Source: Ruminococcaceae bacterium UBA6413 (GTDB taxonomy: Bacteria; Bacillota; Clostridia; Oscillospirales; Ruminococcaceae). From it: a stretch of 53,402 nucleotides of DNA. Made by a program: the position numbers and the translations under genes. How positions within the stretch are numbered: the first letter of the stretch is position 1; every line of letters begins with the position of its first letter. The stretch spans positions 17,639 through 71,040 of the forward strand of contig DJPL01000039.1 in NCBI GenBank assembly GCA_002437415.1, in the 5' to 3' direction. Positions 8,201 to 17,545 of the stretch are shown here, one piece after another. Below the pieces are notes generated by a model. The model was not told the DNA's origin, did not search any database, and saw only the letters and a list, made by a program, of their open reading frames with translations.

Positions 8201-9472
8201 ATGAGCAGAAAAAAAGGATTTAAGGTCAAACGTTCGAGGCGTAATTTATACAAAAAGCGCAAAAGCACCGGAAGAAAAATCTTTGAGGGCGTGCTTTTCG
8301 TAGTAATACTCGGAGCGCTTGTGTTTGTCGGATATTCGGTAGCGTCCCCGCTGATAAATTTCTTTGGCGGAAGCGGCAACACCTCATCGGTGAGCGAGCC
8401 TGCATGGACTCCTCCCGAATCCGTACCCGATACATCAAGCACCGACGATACTTCTGTAAATTCCGGAGCAGACACATCAAAGCCCGACGCCACGACATCT
8501 TCGGAGGAAAGCAAGCCTGCCGAGGTTACGTCGACATATGCCGTGCTTGCTCCCGATACGGCAATACAGAGCGAGGACGCGCTTAATAAGTTCCTTGCAA
8601 CTGCCAAGGACAGCGGCTATAACACAGTCGTATTTACGCTCAAAAACACGACAGGCGAGCTGTTATATAAATCATCGCTTAAAGCGGTCAAGGACAACAC
8701 AGATGTGAACAAGGGTAAGCTGACGGCGGCACAGATAGTAAAGGCGTGCAAGGCGGTCGACATTACTCCCACGGCGGCTATAACAACGCTTTATGACCGC
8801 AAAACTCCGTATCTGTTTGACAATGCGGGATATATAATCACAGACGGCAACTGGAGCTGGCTTGATGCGGCGGCAGATAACGGCGGCAAGCCGTGGACAA
8901 CGCCTTACTCGTCCGATGCGGTAAATTATTACGCGGATATCTGCGGCGAGCTTGCAAAGGCAGGATTTGTCGATATCGAGCTTGAAAACACGATCTTCCC
9001 GAACTTCCAGTCATATGACTATTCACTCCTGTCAAAGGAATTACAGAACGCAAACAGAAGTGAAAAGCTTGCGGCACTTGCCGAGGCATGCGCAAAGAAG
9101 GCTATAGCGTCAAAGGCGACCGCAACCGTTGAGATCAAAGCCGACGCACTTCTTACAATGTCAACAACAGCTTATGACGGCACAGCCGAGATATGGTCGG
9201 TAAAGGATAAAATGGCGGACGCAAGAGTGCTCGTGACTATGGATACATCACTTCTCGGCACAAAGCTTCAGACATCAGCCGACAAGACGACAACAGTCCA
9301 GAAGGATATCACAAAGGCAGTAACGCAGGTATTCACGCTTGTAAAGAAGACAACAGGCGATACCGAGATTTCGGTCGGCATTACCGGCAGCTCAAATCTT
9401 TCCGCCGATGATATCAAAAATTGTAAGACGGCGCTTGAAAAGCTCGGATTTACCGACATAAGATTTGAATAA
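8201..9472 (+). CDS. Membrane-anchored glycoside-hydrolase-like protein
   Basis: A 423-residue extracytoplasmic protein. A strongly basic N-terminus (residues 1-27) and one membrane segment (~28-50) are followed by a Ser/Thr/Asp/Pro linker to ~115. The globular domain has the alternating helix/strand pattern of the putative glycosyl hydrolase TIM barrels related to DUF4015, including NTVVFTLKN, PTAAITTLYDRKTP and FVDIELENTIFPNF, with acidic residues at strand ends as in clan GH-A-like barrels. It follows the RnfA-like gene by 25 bp with its own GGAGAT site and is probably in the same operon. Substrate unknown. Confidence 0.6.
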   Translation: MSRKKGFKVKRSRRNLYKKRKSTGRKIFEGVLFVVILGALVFVGYSVASPLINFFGGSGNTSSVSEPAWTPPESVPDTSSTDDTSVNSGADTSKPDATTSSEESKPAEVTSTYAVLAPDTAIQSEDALNKFLATAKDSGYNTVVFTLKNTTGELLYKSSLKAVKDNTDVNKGKLTAAQIVKACKAVDITPTAAITTLYDRKTPYLFDNAGYIITDGNWSWLDAAADNGGKPWTTPYSSDAVNYYADICGELAKAGFVDIELENTIFPNFQSYDYSLLSKELQNANRSEKLAALAEACAKKAIASKATATVEIKADALLTMSTTAYDGTAEIWSVKDKMADARVLVTMDTSLLGTKLQTSADKTTTVQKDITKAVTQVFTLVKKTTGDTEISVGITGSSNLSADDIKNCKTALEKLGFTDIRFE

Positions 9473-9478
9473 ATACAC

Positions 9479-9515
9479 AAAAGTGCTTGCAATTGTGGCA
9501 CTTTTAGGGTATAAT
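9479..9515 (+). promoter_or_regulatory. yajC promoter embedded in a dyad
   Basis: TTGCAA (9487-9492), 17 bp, TATAAT (9510-9515). The -35 sits in the loop of a perfect 8-bp inverted repeat, AAAAGTGC/GCACTTTT (9479-9486 and 9498-9505). The dyad could end the upstream operon weakly (only T4 follows) or act as an operator. Confidence 0.7.
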
Positions 9516-9568
9516 AATATAATAACGTAACTGTGTACAACGCACGGAAAAAAGAAAGGGAACACAAA

Positions 9569-9925
9569 ATGACAGAATTACTGACATTATTAACAAGCGG
9601 ACAGACAGCATCATCTACAGGACAGGGCGGAAACGATATCCTCAGCATACTTACAATGCTTATCCCCCTCGCACTTATGATAGTTATCTTCTACTTCCTT
9701 ATAATCAGACCCGAGAAGAAGCGCGGTAAGAAGATGCAGGAAATGCTCAACAACCTTGAGGTTGCAGACGAAGTTGTAACAACAGGCGGTATCGTAGGCA
9801 GAGTATTAAGAGTTACAGATGATACGGTTCTTATCGAAACAGGCTCCGACAGAACAAAGATTCGTGTCTTAAAGAGCAGCATCGCCGAGAACAGAACAGT
9901 ACACGATGCCGAAGAGTCCAAGTAA
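9569..9925 (+). CDS. yajC: Preprotein translocase subunit YajC
   Basis: Single-pass accessory subunit of the Sec translocon that associates with SecDF. The 118-residue protein has one membrane helix (ILTMLIPLALMIVIFYFLIIRP) directly followed by EKKRGKKMQEMLNNL and TTGGIVGRV, all diagnostic. The start at 9569 has GAAAGGG 8 bp upstream; a start at 9533 would add a basic tail with no site. secD/secF are not adjacent. It has its own promoter and terminator and so is likely monocistronic. Confidence 0.93.
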   Translation: MTELLTLLTSGQTASSTGQGGNDILSILTMLIPLALMIVIFYFLIIRPEKKRGKKMQEMLNNLEVADEVVTTGGIVGRVLRVTDDTVLIETGSDRTKIRVLKSSIAENRTVHDAEESK

Positions 9926-9974
9926 GCAAAATGTAAAACGCCCGGCGGCACAATATCAATTCAATAGTAATAGA

Positions 9975-10003
9975 TCCACTGCTTCATCGCAGTGGATTTT
10001 TTC
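9975..10003 (+). terminator. Terminator after yajC
   Basis: ATCCACTGC/GCAGTGGAT stem (9 bp), six-base loop, then T6. Confidence 0.9.
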
Positions 10004-10082
10004 TGCCGCTAAGACTGAGAGATAGTCGCCACCAACATTGCAACTTGCGCAAACACCGCCACTCCGCACTATCCCATACCAC

Positions 10083-10120
10083 AAAAAAATCAGGCATCAG
10101 CTTTCACACCGATGCCCGAT
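10083..10120 (-). terminator. Terminator of the LRR gene (minus strand)
   Basis: Read on the minus strand, ATCGGGCATC pairs with GATGCCTGAT (one G-U), followed by a T7 run. Confidence 0.8.
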
Positions 10121-10149
10121 TATAGCTATTAACTTTTATTCATTAGCAA

Positions 10150-12666
10150 TTATTTCGCCGCGGTCTTCCCGCTAACACTACCATAACCACCATAAAGCGC
10201 CGTCTTACCACTCATATAGTAAGCGCAAACCCTGAACTTATAAGTAGTATTCTTAGCAAGTCCGGCTTTCCTGAAAGTAGTAGTATTGCTGTTAGTAATC
10301 TTCGCAACTCTGACCCACTTTCCGCCCTTGTACATCTCAACGATATATCCGTCAGCGGAAGCATTCTTAGTCCAGTTAATCCTAAGCGCGTCAGCCGCTC
10401 TTCCTGAAAGCTTAGCACCCTTTACAACAGACGGATTTGTCCTTGCCGTAACTGTAGCACTATAGTTGCCATAAAGCGCCGTACTGCCGCTCATCTTATA
10501 AGCCTTAATTCTGAACTTGTAAACAGTAGAAGCCTTAAGACCCGACTTCTTGAAAGTCGTCGTGCTGTTATTAGCTATCTTGGCAACTCTTACCCACTTA
10601 CCGCTCTTGTACATCTCAACTATGTATCCGTCGGCGGAAGCGTTTTTACTCCAGTTAATTCTCAGTGCGTCAGCCGCTCTACCGCCAAGCTTAGCGCCCT
10701 TTATAACAGACGGATTTGTTCTTGCCGTAACAGTTGCACTGTACGCGCCGTAATCCGCTGTACTTCCATACATCTTATAGGCTTTAACCCTGAACTTGTA
10801 GACAGTACCTGCCTTAAGACCCGATTTCTTGAATGTTGTTGTGCCGTGACCTGTTATTTTACCAACACGCGACCACTTACCGTTCTGATACATTTCAATA
10901 ATATAGCCGGTTGCATTTGCATTTTTCGTCCAGTTAATTCTCAGGGCGTCTGCCGCTCTGCCTGCGAGTTTTGTTCCTGTTACTTTAGTAAGTGTAGGTT
11001 TAGCAAGCAGTTCATATTTAAAACCGTGTTCTTTTGCGTACTTCTCACCGGCTGTGCCTTTGTAGCAGTAGATTTTGAAGTTGTCATATTTGACGCCATC
11101 CGAAATTATATCATCAGAATGATAGCCTAAAGCATGATCGGTTACAGCAGTAACATTGCCGGGTATCGTTACACTTGTAAGATTTGCACAACCGAAGAAA
11201 GAATATTCACCTATAGTCAACATACTATCCGGTATTGTTATACTTGTAAGATTTCTGCTATCGCTGAAAGCACGCCAGTATATACTTGTCACACCGTCAG
11301 GTATCGTATAGCTTTTATCTTTCTTTCCGGCGGGATAACATATCAGAGTAGTTTTATCCTTAGAGAATAAAACGCCGTTTAAAGAAACGAAGCTCGAATT
11401 AGCGGCGGCTACTTTAATTTCCGTAAGACTTGTGCATCCGCAGAAAGCCAGATCGCCTATGTTTGTTACGTCTTTCGGTATTGTTATACTTGTAAGGCTT
11501 GCGCAATTGTAAAAAGCACTGTCACCTATATATTTCACACTGCCCGGTATTGTTATACTTGTAAGGTTTGCGCTATATTTGAAAGCGTCGCCCGATATAC
11601 TCGTCACACCGTCAGGTATCTTATAGCTTTTATCTTTTTTTCCTGCGGGATATTGTATTATAACGGTTTTATCCTTATTGTATAAAACGCCGTTTACAGA
11701 AATATAATTTGAATTTTTCGCCGAAACTTTAAATTCTGTAAGACTTGAACAACCGCTGAAAGCCCACGCCCCTATATCATTTAATCTTTCCGGTATTGTT
11801 ACGCTTGTAAGACTTTTGCAATTGCTGAAAGCCCACCAGCCAATACTCGTCACGTTGTCCGGTATTTTTATACTCTTAAGACTTGTACAATTCATAAAGG
11901 CAAAATAGCCTATACTTTTCACGCTGCTTGGCAGTGTTATATTTGAAAGACTCGTACAACCGCTGAAAGTGCTTTGATCTATGTGTGTCACACCGTCCGG
12001 TATATTTATACTTGTCAGGTTGGAGCAACCGTAGAAAGCGCTCGATTCTAAAACTGTCACACTATTCGGCAGTGCTATGCTTGTCAAGCTTGCGCATTCG
12101 GCAAAAGCGCCGCCGTATATACCGGTTACGCTGTCCGGTATGGAAACGTTTTTCAGGCTTGTACAACCGTTGAAAGTGCCATAGCTTATTTCATTCACAC
12201 CGTCCGGAATTATTATACTTGTAAGACTTGTGCAACCTTCGAAAGCTCCGTCGCCTATATTCTTCACACCGTCCGGAATTGTTATACTTGTAAGACTTGC
12301 ACAGCCGCTGAAAGCCGCATCGCCTATACTTGTCAATCCGTTCGATATCGTTACACTTGTAAGATTTGTACAGCCGTTGAAAGCGTCATTGCCTATATTC
12401 TTCACACTGTTCGGTATCGTTGCACTTACAAGACTTGTGCAATCCCCAAAAGCGTTAGAGGCTATGCTCGTGACGCTCTTCCCGTCGATTTTTTCCGGTA
12501 TATCAACCTTTTTCGAACTACCAAAGTAAACTGCAATTTCCAGACTGCCGTCGGCAAGCTCGTCGTACTCGTAATCTCCGTACCACTCCGCTCCCGCTCC
12601 AACGGCGCACACCACCGCCATAACCGCAAAAGCCGCAAGCCCCGTCAGCAATTTTTTGAATTTCAT
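10150..12666 (-). CDS. Secreted BspA-type leucine-rich repeat protein with three fibronectin III domains
   Basis: 838 residues. Residues 1-26 form a Sec signal peptide ending A-G-A. Residues ~50-550 hold about 18 LRR_5 (BspA-like) units of ~23 residues with consensus C-x-S-L-x-S-I-x-I-P-x-x-V-x-x-I-G-x-x-A-F, interrupted twice by a longer insert containing NGVLF/Y-KDKT. Three fibronectin III modules follow, each starting near LGGRAADALRINW and ending TVTARTNPS. No membrane anchor or sortase tail is seen. AAGGAG lies 7 bp before the ATG. Such proteins are surface or secreted adhesins in gut bacteria; the ligand is unknown. The gene stands alone between a consensus promoter and a terminator. 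Confidence 0.88.
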   Translation of the reverse strand: MKFKKLLTGLAAFAVMAVVCAVGAGAEWYGDYEYDELADGSLEIAVYFGSSKKVDIPEKIDGKSVTSIASNAFGDCTSLVSATIPNSVKNIGNDAFNGCTNLTSVTISNGLTSIGDAAFSGCASLTSITIPDGVKNIGDGAFEGCTSLTSIIIPDGVNEISYGTFNGCTSLKNVSIPDSVTGIYGGAFAECASLTSIALPNSVTVLESSAFYGCSNLTSINIPDGVTHIDQSTFSGCTSLSNITLPSSVKSIGYFAFMNCTSLKSIKIPDNVTSIGWWAFSNCKSLTSVTIPERLNDIGAWAFSGCSSLTEFKVSAKNSNYISVNGVLYNKDKTVIIQYPAGKKDKSYKIPDGVTSISGDAFKYSANLTSITIPGSVKYIGDSAFYNCASLTSITIPKDVTNIGDLAFCGCTSLTEIKVAAANSSFVSLNGVLFSKDKTTLICYPAGKKDKSYTIPDGVTSIYWRAFSDSRNLTSITIPDSMLTIGEYSFFGCANLTSVTIPGNVTAVTDHALGYHSDDIISDGVKYDNFKIYCYKGTAGEKYAKEHGFKYELLAKPTLTKVTGTKLAGRAADALRINWTKNANATGYIIEMYQNGKWSRVGKITGHGTTTFKKSGLKAGTVYKFRVKAYKMYGSTADYGAYSATVTARTNPSVIKGAKLGGRAADALRINWSKNASADGYIVEMYKSGKWVRVAKIANNSTTTFKKSGLKASTVYKFRIKAYKMSGSTALYGNYSATVTARTNPSVVKGAKLSGRAADALRINWTKNASADGYIVEMYKGGKWVRVAKITNSNTTTFRKAGLAKNTTYKFRVCAYYMSGKTALYGGYGSVSGKTAAK

Positions 12667-12810
12667 ATTATACTCCTTTTATAAAAATTCTCAGTATACA
12701 AAAAGGCATAGCACATAACAGCAAGCCGTATCTTAAATATCAGATATGTATATCTCAGCCTGATATCAAGGTTGAATTTCCTACTGTTCTGTCGCCATCT
12801 CTACATCCTA

Positions 12811-12839
12811 AGTATACCATTACAAAGAAGAATTGTCAA
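12811..12839 (-). promoter_or_regulatory. Promoter of the LRR gene
   Basis: On the minus strand: TTGACA, 17 bp, TATACT. This leaves a leader of roughly 135 nt before the ATG that contains CTGATATC/GATATCAG-like short repeats; no known riboswitch was recognised. Confidence 0.8.
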
Positions 12840-12931
12840 GCTGTTCCATCGGCGAGGCGTTTCAAGAATATACATGTCATTATGTGCAGATATCAGCAGG
12901 CATATAATCCGTGATTTACTCAATTCGTATT

Positions 12932-12969
12932 TTTAACTATTCTTTACACACACTTTATAACTTTATGAT
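12932..12969 (+). promoter_or_regulatory. Pho-box-like direct repeats and promoter of phosphoesterase 1
   Basis: TTTAAC-N5-TTTACA-N5-TTTATA gives three hexamers in exact 11-bp phase (12932, 12943, 12954), then TATGAT at 12964-12969 as a possible -10. The spacing matches the TT[ACT]A[ACT]A-N5 repeats bound by PhoP in Bacillus. No good -35 is present, as expected for an activated promoter. The regulator is inferred. Confidence 0.45.
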
Positions 12970-13035
12970 AGCCTTTTTTCGTTTTGCTCTGTAAAATTAT
13001 AAATAAACCTATGGTTAAAGAAAGAGAGGAACAAC

Positions 13036-16000
13036 ATGAAAGCAAAACGAATAATGGCAGGCGTGTTGACATCTGCCATGCTACTCGGACAGACAATTTC
13101 GGGTATATCGGGTATTGTTTCGGCGGAAAGCAATAAAAGCAGTATGACCTTCAACAAGGAAGGCTTATGGCTCACCGAAATTTTTAACAATGATGTTGAC
13201 AGAAGCACAAAGAATGACAAGAGATCGGCAAGCGGTTATGAGAAAATCAAAACCTATAAAAGTACAACCGACCTTATGGAATACTTTGAAATAACAAGCA
13301 CACACGAGGCTGATATAAAGCTGAATGAATTGTATAAATTCTTCTACGGTGATAAACAGCTTACCGTTACAGATATGGAAGGCAATTCCGATATCACCGT
13401 CAAAAAGGGACAGGCTGTAGTTGTATGGAACTACCGCAGTGATGTTTCCGGCACTATTCCCACCGAGGAAGAATTCCGTGCTCAGATGAATATACCCTCA
13501 CAGGCGCTTGTCATAAAGACCGAGTGTGCGGTAAACTGGGACGTAAATGCCGATTTTTCGATAAAGAAATCCGATGGTACAGTAGTATCACATTTCAGAG
13601 CAACGCGTTTTGAAACAAATCAACCTAACGGCACTACCATGGACGGCTTTGGTGTCGAGCTGAAGATACCTGATGTCGGCAGTGAAATGCAGGTATACCG
13701 TAAGCTGACCATGCCTACTCCCGGCTATATTTATAACGGACAGCTCAACGGTCTTGTATCGATAAATCTCCCCGAGGGAAAAACAACAGCAGACGGACTG
13801 TTCGTTACCGAGGTACGACCCAACGATATAAACCGCAGCTCGGTATACGGTATTGCAGATGACCTTATGGAGTGCGTTGAACTTACCAATACAACTGATA
13901 AGGATATAGTACTCGGTAAGGATTATGAAATACAGTACGCTGTTAAGGAAGGTTCAAAGAAGGTTCTTGATATTGCGAAGTATGATGAGAATACCGAAGA
14001 CCATATCGGCAACCGTGAAAACTGTGTAATTCCGGCAGGAAAAACCGCCGTTCTCTGGTGCTGGCGTGCGGCAACGCTCAAAGGCTACACGTCATACCCG
14101 ACAGAAAAGGATTTCCGCTTGGCATATAAGATAGATGACAGCGTACCCGTTTACATTTTCACAAACCAGAACGGTCTAAATAACACAAACCGTGCTTTTG
14201 AAACCTACAAGAAGAACGATGACGGCACAAAGACACTGGTATCTTCTTACTCCTATATCGGTAGCGTTGACTGCAAGGATAACAAGTCTGCGGTTCTTTC
14301 TGTAAACCCCGAAGGTCCCGAGATGTTCCTGTATGCGGCAAACGCCACATCATCAATGGGTGCGGTTGATGCTGTTCAGTACACCTACTTACAGGATGAC
14401 GGTTCAAGAATGACAATTGCACCAGATGAGAAGATTCCCGAAAGCGTAGATCAGGGCAATGAACTGCGTGTAAGCTTCAGTTATGAAAATTCCACACTTC
14501 CCCGTACCGGTATAACTACTTATTTCCGCTTTGACGGCAAGGGAGAGTGGTTTTCACGTACTGAAACGAGCAGACGCGTTCCGAACCACTATGACTGTAT
14601 CATTATGGCAAACGAGTTGTTCGGTCACGAGTACGTTGAGTTCTATGTAAGTGCGGATAACCGTTATCACAGCGCGCTGAGCGAAATTTACAGGGTAAAC
14701 ATCAATCAGCTCGGAAAGGTTGACGGCACACGCATTAATATCAAGGACGGCGAAAAGGTAAGAGGAAGTGTTACTGTTACAGCAAATGACGGCAACGGGG
14801 CGCTTGATTCACGCATATATATCGACGGCGCAGAATATCAAACTCAGCCGACATTTGAAAACGGCGCATACTTCACATTCCTTACAAGCGGCAGAGACAG
14901 CTATTTTAAAAATGCGGTATCCACAACCGACAACGATATAGTATTCAACACGGGAAAATGGCAGTATCAGGTTCCCGACGGCTTTGCCGAAAGAATAGAC
15001 AATAAGTACTTCACCTATGATAAAGCCGCAAAGTCATATAACATTACATTAAGGCTCTGGGCAGGTACATACGGAGCAACTGTTGAAGATTACCTTATGC
15101 CCGATGCAAACCGTGAGGACTTTGAGGCTACACAGCTTGCTCTTAAACTCACCAACGGCAAGACATATACACCCGTGAAGATAGGTCCTGACGATGCCGC
15201 CACATCGGCAAAGACAAATCTCAGCACAGATTACAATGCTTTGCATAAGATAGGCGACTCGGCAGGTATGTGTCCTTATATGGATGTAAGCTTTACCATA
15301 CCGGAAACAGACGTTGATGCGGTAGGCACACTTGTTGATACAACAAAACTGTCTGATGGCAAACATAAGCTTACAGTAACAAATGCCGGAGGAACATATA
15401 ATGTAAATTTCATCGTAGACAACACCGCTCCCGAAATCAACCTTGGAATTGAAGACGGTGCAGAGCTGACAGGTAAGCTGTCCTTTGATCCGATAGCCAC
15501 AGATGCCAACACTCTGAACTTTACGGAGGCATATCTTGATGGCGAGCTTATAACCACTCCTTTTGATATAAGTGCATTTGCACTGGGCGAGGGCAAACAT
15601 ACACTGTCTTATAAAGCAGAGGATGAAGCAGGCAACGTTGCAGAAAAGACGGCAGCGTTTACAGTGGCTCACGTAGATATGGACGTTATAAAGGCACAGA
15701 CGAGTGATATAGGCAGTGACAGCGCAAAGCTTTCCGTACAATTAAAAACAGACAGCGACACAACGGTGAAGTTCTATAAGGCTGAGCAGATAAAGCCCGA
15801 AGATATCACAGCCGAAACCTCTGACGGCATTCAGCCGTACATTAAATATTCGCTTAATGTAGCTGATGCAAGCGAAGATGACGTAATCAACCTTTCGTGG
15901 AACGGTAAAGCGTCCGATGCAGACAATACAAGAGCTGCGGCAATGTATGCTGTAAATCGTTCGACAGGTAAATGGGACAAAATAGCGGCGGCCGACAAGG

Positions 16001-17526
16001 ACGGAAAGATAGCCAATACAGATATTGCAATAAAGGATTATGTTTCCGATGGTAAGATAGATATTATTATACAGTGCACTGCGGACAGCAAGGTTCCTGA
16101 CCTTGAAACCTCTCTTGATGGCAAAAAGGACGTAAACGCAGACTGGACCGGCGACACAGCCCCGAAGAATTACGATTTCTGCTTTGCATGGGAAACGGAT
16201 ACCCAGTATTACGCCGAAGAATGGCAGCACCATTTCCTCAATATCAACAACTGGATAGTAGACAATGCGGCAGAAAAGAAGATAAGGTATGTTATCCATA
16301 CAGGTGATATCGTTGATGACTGCGATATGACATACCAGTGGGAAAACGCAGATGAGGCTATGGGAATACTTGATAAGGCAGAGATGCCCTACGGCGTACT
16401 CGGCGGAAACCATGATGTGGCCGCAGGTCTTGCAGATTACGGTAACTATTACAAGTATTTCGGCGAGGATAGATTTAAATCACAGCCGACATACGGCGGT
16501 TCTTATATGAATAACAAGGGACATTATGACCTTGTAAGCGAAGGTGGGCAGGATTTCATAATTGTGTATATGAGCTGGAACATCTATCAGGATGAAATCG
16601 ACTGGATGAACAATGTGCTTGCACAGTACAGCGACAGAAAAGCAATCCTCTGCTTCCACACCTACACAAACGTAAAGACTTCTACCGATACACTGCTTGA
16701 CTATTTTGGCGAGCTTGTACAGACTCAGGTCGTTGCAAAGAATCCTAACGTATTTGCGGTACTTAACGGTCACTACCATGGTTCTTCATACGAAACTGCA
16801 ATGTTCGACGATGACGGTGACGGCGTAAAGGAAAGAACGGTTTACCAGATATGCACCGACTATCAGTCAGGCTTTGAGGGTGGTAATGAGTATATCAAGT
16901 TCCTGTATTTTGACCTTGATAACAACAAGATATTCATGAACTCATACTCGCCCTGCCTTGATGATTACAACTTCTATGATGACAAGGGCGTTGCGAAGCT
17001 AAACAGCGAAGGGGCAATGGATATTGAAATTGATAAAATGGAGCTTGATGTAAACTTCCGCACAGCCCCCGCAACAATCCTGTCGGACAGCTTTACAGCA
17101 TATCTCAAGACATCCGAAGAGTATGGCGAGGCGACAGCGGACTCACTTACCGGAACAGCACAGATTACCGCAGAAAATCTTGAAGCAGAAACCGGATACT
17201 TATGGTATGCAAAGGCGAAAAATGCTAATACAGGTGTTATTGAAACAGAAGTGCTTTCATTCACAACCGACAAAGCGGCAGAGCAGCCTGTTCCTAATCC
17301 GGATGAGCCTACACCTGACCCCGTGCCCGGCACATCTGATGAACAGCCCGGAACACCTGACCCCGTGCCCGGTAAGTCAGATTCTACAGAGCCTGAAAAT
17401 CCCGAAAAGCCGAACCATCCGGAAAATCCCGACTCGGGTGTAAGGGCAGAGCCAATATACGCGCTTCTTGCGGCAGGCGCTTTTTCTGCAGGTGTTATAA
17501 TGCTGACAGGAAAGAAACGTAAGTAA
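13036..17526 (+). CDS. Giant surface calcineurin-like phosphoesterase
   Basis: 1496 residues. A signal peptide (1-31, ending V-S-A) is followed by two related modules (~45-215 and ~255-420), each opening L-W/F-x-T-E-I/V and containing D-L-M-E-x-x-E-I/L-T, similar to lamin-tail domains. Ig/Fn3-like segments run to ~1000. A metallophosphoesterase domain (~1045-1300) has D-T-Q, GDIVDD (~1089), GGNHD (~1122) and GHYHG (~1245). After another Fn3-like unit come Pro-rich PDPVPG repeats and a tail of NPDSG, hydrophobic helix and KKRK, a sortase-like anchor. It probably cleaves phosphate esters at the cell surface. AGAGGA precedes the ATG, and YibE/F follows 19 bp downstream. Confidence 0.82.
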   Translation: MKAKRIMAGVLTSAMLLGQTISGISGIVSAESNKSSMTFNKEGLWLTEIFNNDVDRSTKNDKRSASGYEKIKTYKSTTDLMEYFEITSTHEADIKLNELYKFFYGDKQLTVTDMEGNSDITVKKGQAVVVWNYRSDVSGTIPTEEEFRAQMNIPSQALVIKTECAVNWDVNADFSIKKSDGTVVSHFRATRFETNQPNGTTMDGFGVELKIPDVGSEMQVYRKLTMPTPGYIYNGQLNGLVSINLPEGKTTADGLFVTEVRPNDINRSSVYGIADDLMECVELTNTTDKDIVLGKDYEIQYAVKEGSKKVLDIAKYDENTEDHIGNRENCVIPAGKTAVLWCWRAATLKGYTSYPTEKDFRLAYKIDDSVPVYIFTNQNGLNNTNRAFETYKKNDDGTKTLVSSYSYIGSVDCKDNKSAVLSVNPEGPEMFLYAANATSSMGAVDAVQYTYLQDDGSRMTIAPDEKIPESVDQGNELRVSFSYENSTLPRTGITTYFRFDGKGEWFSRTETSRRVPNHYDCIIMANELFGHEYVEFYVSADNRYHSALSEIYRVNINQLGKVDGTRINIKDGEKVRGSVTVTANDGNGALDSRIYIDGAEYQTQPTFENGAYFTFLTSGRDSYFKNAVSTTDNDIVFNTGKWQYQVPDGFAERIDNKYFTYDKAAKSYNITLRLWAGTYGATVEDYLMPDANREDFEATQLALKLTNGKTYTPVKIGPDDAATSAKTNLSTDYNALHKIGDSAGMCPYMDVSFTIPETDVDAVGTLVDTTKLSDGKHKLTVTNAGGTYNVNFIVDNTAPEINLGIEDGAELTGKLSFDPIATDANTLNFTEAYLDGELITTPFDISAFALGEGKHTLSYKAEDEAGNVAEKTAAFTVAHVDMDVIKAQTSDIGSDSAKLSVQLKTDSDTTVKFYKAEQIKPEDITAETSDGIQPYIKYSLNVADASEDDVINLSWNGKASDADNTRAAAMYAVNRSTGKWDKIAAADKDGKIANTDIAIKDYVSDGKIDIIIQCTADSKVPDLETSLDGKKDVNADWTGDTAPKNYDFCFAWETDTQYYAEEWQHHFLNINNWIVDNAAEKKIRYVIHTGDIVDDCDMTYQWENADEAMGILDKAEMPYGVLGGNHDVAAGLADYGNYYKYFGEDRFKSQPTYGGSYMNNKGHYDLVSEGGQDFIIVYMSWNIYQDEIDWMNNVLAQYSDRKAILCFHTYTNVKTSTDTLLDYFGELVQTQVVAKNPNVFAVLNGHYHGSSYETAMFDDDGDGVKERTVYQICTDYQSGFEGGNEYIKFLYFDLDNNKIFMNSYSPCLDDYNFYDDKGVAKLNSEGAMDIEIDKMELDVNFRTAPATILSDSFTAYLKTSEEYGEATADSLTGTAQITAENLEAETGYLWYAKAKNANTGVIETEVLSFTTDKAAEQPVPNPDEPTPDPVPGTSDEQPGTPDPVPGKSDSTEPENPEKPNHPENPDSGVRAEPIYALLAAGAFSAGVIMLTGKKRK

Positions 17527-17545
17527 AGGAAATTCCTAAAGACAA

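Noticed and set aside
15049..16779. Long minus-strand frames inside phosphoesterase 1
   Set aside because: They are antisense shadows of a clearly coding gene and contain no start signals or domains.
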